DNA of 64,000 bases from Fagopyrum homotropicum. Its lineage: Eukaryota; Streptophyta; Magnoliopsida; Caryophyllales; Polygonaceae. A model generated the notes under the pieces. It ran no database searches. It was not told where the DNA came from and was given only the letters and a program-made list of their open reading frames with translations. This document shows positions 59,901 through 64,000 of the stretch, piece after piece. Numbering within the stretch: position 1 is the first letter of the stretch; each line of letters begins with the position of its first letter. The position numbers and the translations under genes were made by a program. The stretch covers positions 22,869,447 through 22,933,446 of the forward strand of contig BSWB01000005.1 of NCBI GenBank assembly GCA_033239125.1, read 5' to 3'.

Positions 59901-60160
59901 TATTTTGATTCCTAGACTTGCATGTTTACTTTAATTTATGGTAGTAAATCTGCAACATGTTATTTGTTGTAGTTGATCTGAGCAAGCTCTTATGTACCTT
60001 TTATTTCTGCTTGGCAAGTGAAAAGTGTCAAATGGAATAAAGAATTGATACTTTGTGTTTGACATTTTGATAAAGGGAACTAAGTTAACTAACCTTGATG
60101 CACGAATTCAAATTTACTACCATAAATTAAAGTAAACATGCAAGTCTAGGAATCAAAATA
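59901..60160. repeat. Perfect inverted repeat, 49-nt arms, 162-nt spacer
   Basis: The arms 59901-59949 and 60112-60160 are exact reverse complements (core CTAGACTTGCATGTTTACTT). Flanking direct phrases AATGGAATAAAGAATTGA at 59836 and 60033 suggest a small mobile element or a local rearrangement. Confidence 0.95.
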
Positions 60161-60360
60161 GTAAAGACAATATAAGGGGAAGACATTGGTTATTTCACAT
60201 ATCAGTTGATACAAATACCTAGCGTATAATTAATCTCTCAAAAGGAATGAAATTGTTTGTGAGAACTTATTTACACCTCAAATACTTGCGAACAACAGCA
60301 GCGGCTGTCACTTGGGCCTTCCTTGTTGCCGCACTACATATGCATTCATATTGTCTGCTG

Positions 60361-60418
60361 TTTTTTTGTTGTTTCTTTCCAAGTGAATATTTTTTTGTTG
60401 TTTCTTTCCAAGTGAATA
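60361..60418. repeat. 29-bp tandem duplication
   Basis: Two exact copies of a unit ending GTTTCTTTCCAAGTGAATA. Confidence 0.95.
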
Positions 60419-62302
60419 CTTTTCCTCTCCTTAATTTGTTTAACTTTTTCATGCACGAGTCTCATTATTTACTATTCAATATATTTTATTTGGCATTTTC
60501 ATAATTAATTGCTCAATTTGACAAATATTATTAAAATTATACTTGGTGTTACTAACTATTAGTAAGATTATTTACAAATAATAGTTAATTAGTAATATTA
60601 TTATTATTATTATTAATCTTATCGTTATTAACTTAAATATTAATAGAACGAGTTAATATAATAATATATAAACTGATTAAACGAATATAAAAATCTTAAA
60701 ACGAAATAAACGGATGTAACAAACTTCGTAATAAACTAGTTCATATTTCGCACCTTGTGCGGGTACATTTATATATTTGATATTACAAGGTACATTTATA
60801 TATTTGATATTTTTTGAATAAAATGTCATGTATGAAAACTAATAATATATTTATAAAAAAAATCAAATTAAATATTTTTTTTAATATATCACTAACAAAA
60901 GTTTTGTAAAAAAAGAGAAAAAAATAATTTTTTCTATGTTCATTTGAAAAAAAATAACTTTCTTTCTATTGAAATCTAAATAAAAGAGCAAATAAATTTA
61001 ACAAATATGAATCTTTATAAAAATTGACACAAAATCGAATTTGAATAAAAAAAAAAGAAATATTTTTTAAAAAAATGAATCTTAATAATAAAAAATATAA
61101 TTGTAACGATGATTTGTAGTTGAAATAATTGTTAAAACAAAAAAATAACATTTAAAAATTTTGATGTCCCCGAAGAAAAAGTAGTTGAAGCATTCTGAAC
61201 AATAAAAATTCTTGGAATCTGATTAAGAAAATAAAATAAAATAACAAATATTAATCAGAATAATTTTTTTTTTGTAAAATACCAAAATTGAATAAAAAAA
61301 GCAAATTATTTAAATAAAAAAACGAGACTTAATAAAAAGATTGTTAAAACAAAAACTAAAGACGATTGTCGTTTACCACAAATTGTTTTTACGATTGTGA
61401 AAAACCGAATTTGTAGTTGAAATAAATGTTAAAACAAAATCTTAAGAGAAATATTGGAACAAAGTAATGAAATCTTTTAAGAGAAATATTGAAAAAAGAA
61501 TTAATTAAATCTTTTAAAGATACAAGTTGTGGCACGTTGTTATCTGTTTTTTAAAACTAATAACGAAAGATTTGAAATTTCTTAAAATAAAAAATGAATT
61601 GTTAAAAAATTTGATGGCCCCAAAAATTTGTAGTCGAAGTAATCTGAACAAAGAGAATTTCTTAGAATTTGAATAAAAAAACAAAATAAAATTAAAAATT
61701 TTGAATCAGAATAAATTCTTTTGTAAAAAAGAAAAATTGATTAAAAAAATTAACGTAAGATTTGAATTTTTTTTAAAAGTAACGAAAGAGAAAAATAAAA
61801 AAACGTGTAAAAAAATAGATGAGTTATTTGCATGCTATTGAAACCCTTGTTATTGGAAGTTGTTGAAACACCAGTTCTTGAAAACAAATCACAAAAGTAC
61901 GAGAAATTCAAGCGTATGGGGAAAATAATTGAGTTATTTGCAACAGATTTCACATATTTTTCCGAACTATAGATTACATACAACACATTATCGTGAAATA
62001 GAAAAGATAAAGAGAAGATAAGGAGGCATGCGAATGTGAATGAATTTGAAGATAAAAACGTAGATTTGAAAATAAATAAACGATAGAAAAACGAATGCGA
62101 CGATTGAAAATCGGTATTAGAAAAAAAAGAATGATAGTAAAGGGACAACAACATAGAGAATAACCTGAAAACGATATGACAAATTTCTTCAAATTTTTAG
62201 AACCCTGAAAAAAAATTAAAGAAATTTGATCAATATTGGAAAACAAGAACTGAATGGAAAACGATGGGATATTTTTTGTATATATAGTGGGAAAAATAAA
62301 AC
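60419..62302. other. AT-rich intergenic DNA, no gene
   Basis: Long A and T runs. Phrases near 61140-61230 (TTTTGATGTCCCCGAAG, GCATTCTGAACAA) recur in diverged form near 61605-61660, so a large degenerate repeat of about 470 bp is likely. Confidence 0.5.
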
Positions 62303-62960
62303 ATACACTAGAAGTTTAGGTTTTATCGTTAGCCAACGTAAATTGTGTAATCGGTAGATATTATTAGATTTAGTAGAATTTGATATTTATTGTTTGGATA
62401 TATTTTTTAACGTACAAGATAAGTTTATGTTTTACCCCAACGTAAATTTTGTTAGGGGATAACAACGCTGAGCTTTTGTAGATTTTGATATTATTAGACT
62501 TAGTTATAATTTTTTTTATTTGCGTTTGGATATGTTCTTTAACGTACATGAGAAGTTTAGGTTTTATCCCAACATAAATTGTGTTAGGGGATAACAACAC
62601 AGTTATTTTGTAGATTTTGATATTAGTAAATTTAGTTATTTTTTTTTAGATTTTGATATTAGTAGATTTAGTTTTTTTTTTAATTTTGTTTTGATAGGAT
62701 TTGTTTTTAACGTACAAGAGAAGTTTATGTTTTATCCCAACGTAAATTTTGTCGGGGACAACAACGCAGAGATTTGTAGATTTAGTTAAAAGAGATTTTT
62801 TTTAAAAAACATTGTTTTTTTTGTTTGGATTTGTTTTTTAACGTACATGTGAAGTTTAGGTTTTATCCCAACGTAAATTCTGTTAGGAGATAACAACGCA
62901 GATATTTTGTAGATTTTGATATTATTAGATTTAGTTAAAAAGTTTTTTTTAATTTTATTG
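62303..62960. repeat. Tandem array of about 130-170-bp units
   Basis: Units around AACGTACA...GAAGTTTAGGTTTTATCCCAACG and GGGGATAACAACGCAG recur at about 62409, 62541, 62708 and 62837, with a partial unit from 62310 and a relic at 63409. Confidence 0.9.
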
Positions 62961-63480
62961 TAGTAAAAAAAGATTTATTGGCTTAATTTGCGATTTAGTA
63001 AAAATTTAATCCGAGAAAAATCATGAGGACGCCACGTCAGCATTAGTGTAGTGTACTTTAGTAGAGTATGTAGATTAATAATAGATTAAATGAATTTAAT
63101 AATTGATTAATGGATTATACAAATATAACAAACTACCGGGATTTGAGGTACGTTGAGGTCTATCCTCTAATTCCGAGACCCTCGTCCCTTGCTTCTAATT
63201 ATTGATAATAACCATGATATAATATCTTTTTAATTTATAATTATGCAGATTGAAAGTTAAAGATTAAAATGAAGTAACGAATGAACTTAATATTGTGAAT
63301 ATATGTGAATAAAGTTGATCGAAATAACGAAGTTATCGACAATATATTAATAAATCTGGCTCCGTGTATTTAACATCCTTTTTCATTCAAATTTGTTTTT
63401 AACGTACTAGTGAAAAATATATAATTTGAGATCGTTTACTGTTTGAAAAACTCAAATATAAATATATTTATAAGTTTGAT
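62961..63480. other. AT-rich intergenic DNA, no gene
   Basis: Nothing recognisable apart from short relics of the preceding array. Confidence 0.5.
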
Positions 63481-63800
63481 TAAAATGTAGCTTCTGAGTT
63501 GAATGAGCATACGTATTAGTATTGGGTGAGTTGGTTAAGTATGCCTTTTTTATCTCATGTAGCGTCAAGTAAACTCTTCTATTTATTATGAGACAAACTA
63601 GACCCCTTTTTTTACCCCTTTAAATAAGTGTTTTTAGAATTAAAATGTATCTTTTGAGTTGAATGAGCATACATATTAGTATTGAGTGAGTTGGTTAAGT
63701 ATGTCTTTTTTGTCTAATGTAGCGTCAAGTAGACTCTTGTGTTTATTATGAGACAAACTAGACCCCTTTTTACCCCTTTAAATAAGTATTTTTAGAATTA
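63481..63800. repeat. 160-bp tandem duplication
   Basis: TAAAATGTAGCTTCTGAG at 63481 and TAAAATGTATCTTTTGAG at 63641 start two units with few differences. They share TATTATGAGACAAACTAGAC with the ends of the transposon at 26462-28724. Confidence 0.93.
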
Positions 63801-64000
63801 AAAAAATAATTTTAAATTCACAGGGGTCTAATTTATATCATCAATACAAAAAAAAAAGCCTTATTAGACCAACCTTCTCAATATATTTGGCTCGTTTAGC
63901 TCGAATAACAAATCTAACGACTATATGAGTCGATCCTTTATAAGGTTGTTATATGAGTTGAAATACTTAGTATCGGCTCGTTCACTTGACTAATATAAGA

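Noticed and set aside
1..64000. tRNA, rRNA or organelle-derived DNA
   Set aside because: No tRNA-like T-loop with matching arms, no rRNA stretch and no organelle gene was noticed; a covariance-model search was not possible here.

Overview
The window is nuclear DNA from a flowering plant, almost certainly a eudicot. Genes have many introns with GT-AG junctions, and the families present are plant ones: class XI myosin, a WUSCHEL-type homeobox, a USP-domain receptor-like cytoplasmic kinase and TIM23. The space between genes is AT-rich and filled with nested transposable elements. I could not name the species. All exon maps were read by eye; every internal exon junction given keeps the reading frame.

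Layout: (1) 1-8261, minus strand: a class XI myosin, nearly complete but running off the left edge. (2) 8262-33761: a transposon nest. A foldback element lies at 9227-9891. A 155-bp tandem repeat is split by a Ty3/gypsy (Tekay-like) retrotransposon at 11331-24091 with 5-bp target duplications. Its left LTR is split again by a 2.9-kb terminal-inverted-repeat element that carries a broken piece of a sphingolipid delta-8 desaturase gene. Further foldback elements and a decayed second gypsy element follow. (3) 34124-34733, plus: a small two-exon WOX gene with a perfect 46-nt inverted repeat upstream. (4) 35105-38301: pieces of Ty1-copia elements. (5) 39127-43381 and 55857-59025: two copies of a segmental duplication carrying the 3' end of a USP-kinase gene and a complete TIM23 gene. 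The right copy sits in the intact kinase gene (53227-56786); the left copy starts inside the kinase domain. (6) 44471-48363, minus, between the two copies: a mitochondrial pyruvate dehydrogenase E2 gene whose first part is gone, replaced by a same-strand copia element (to about 52160). (7) 59026-64000: AT-rich repeats with no gene seen.

The genes do not form a pathway. Myosin XI drives organelle transport, TIM23 and E2 belong to mitochondria, WOX is a developmental regulator and the USP kinase a signalling protein. The main interest is how transposons and duplication are remodelling genes here: an element-borne gene fragment, a retroelement fused in frame to a truncated E2 gene, a duplicated TIM23 whose two copies differ in their 5' regions, and a myosin that has lost one light-chain-binding IQ unit.
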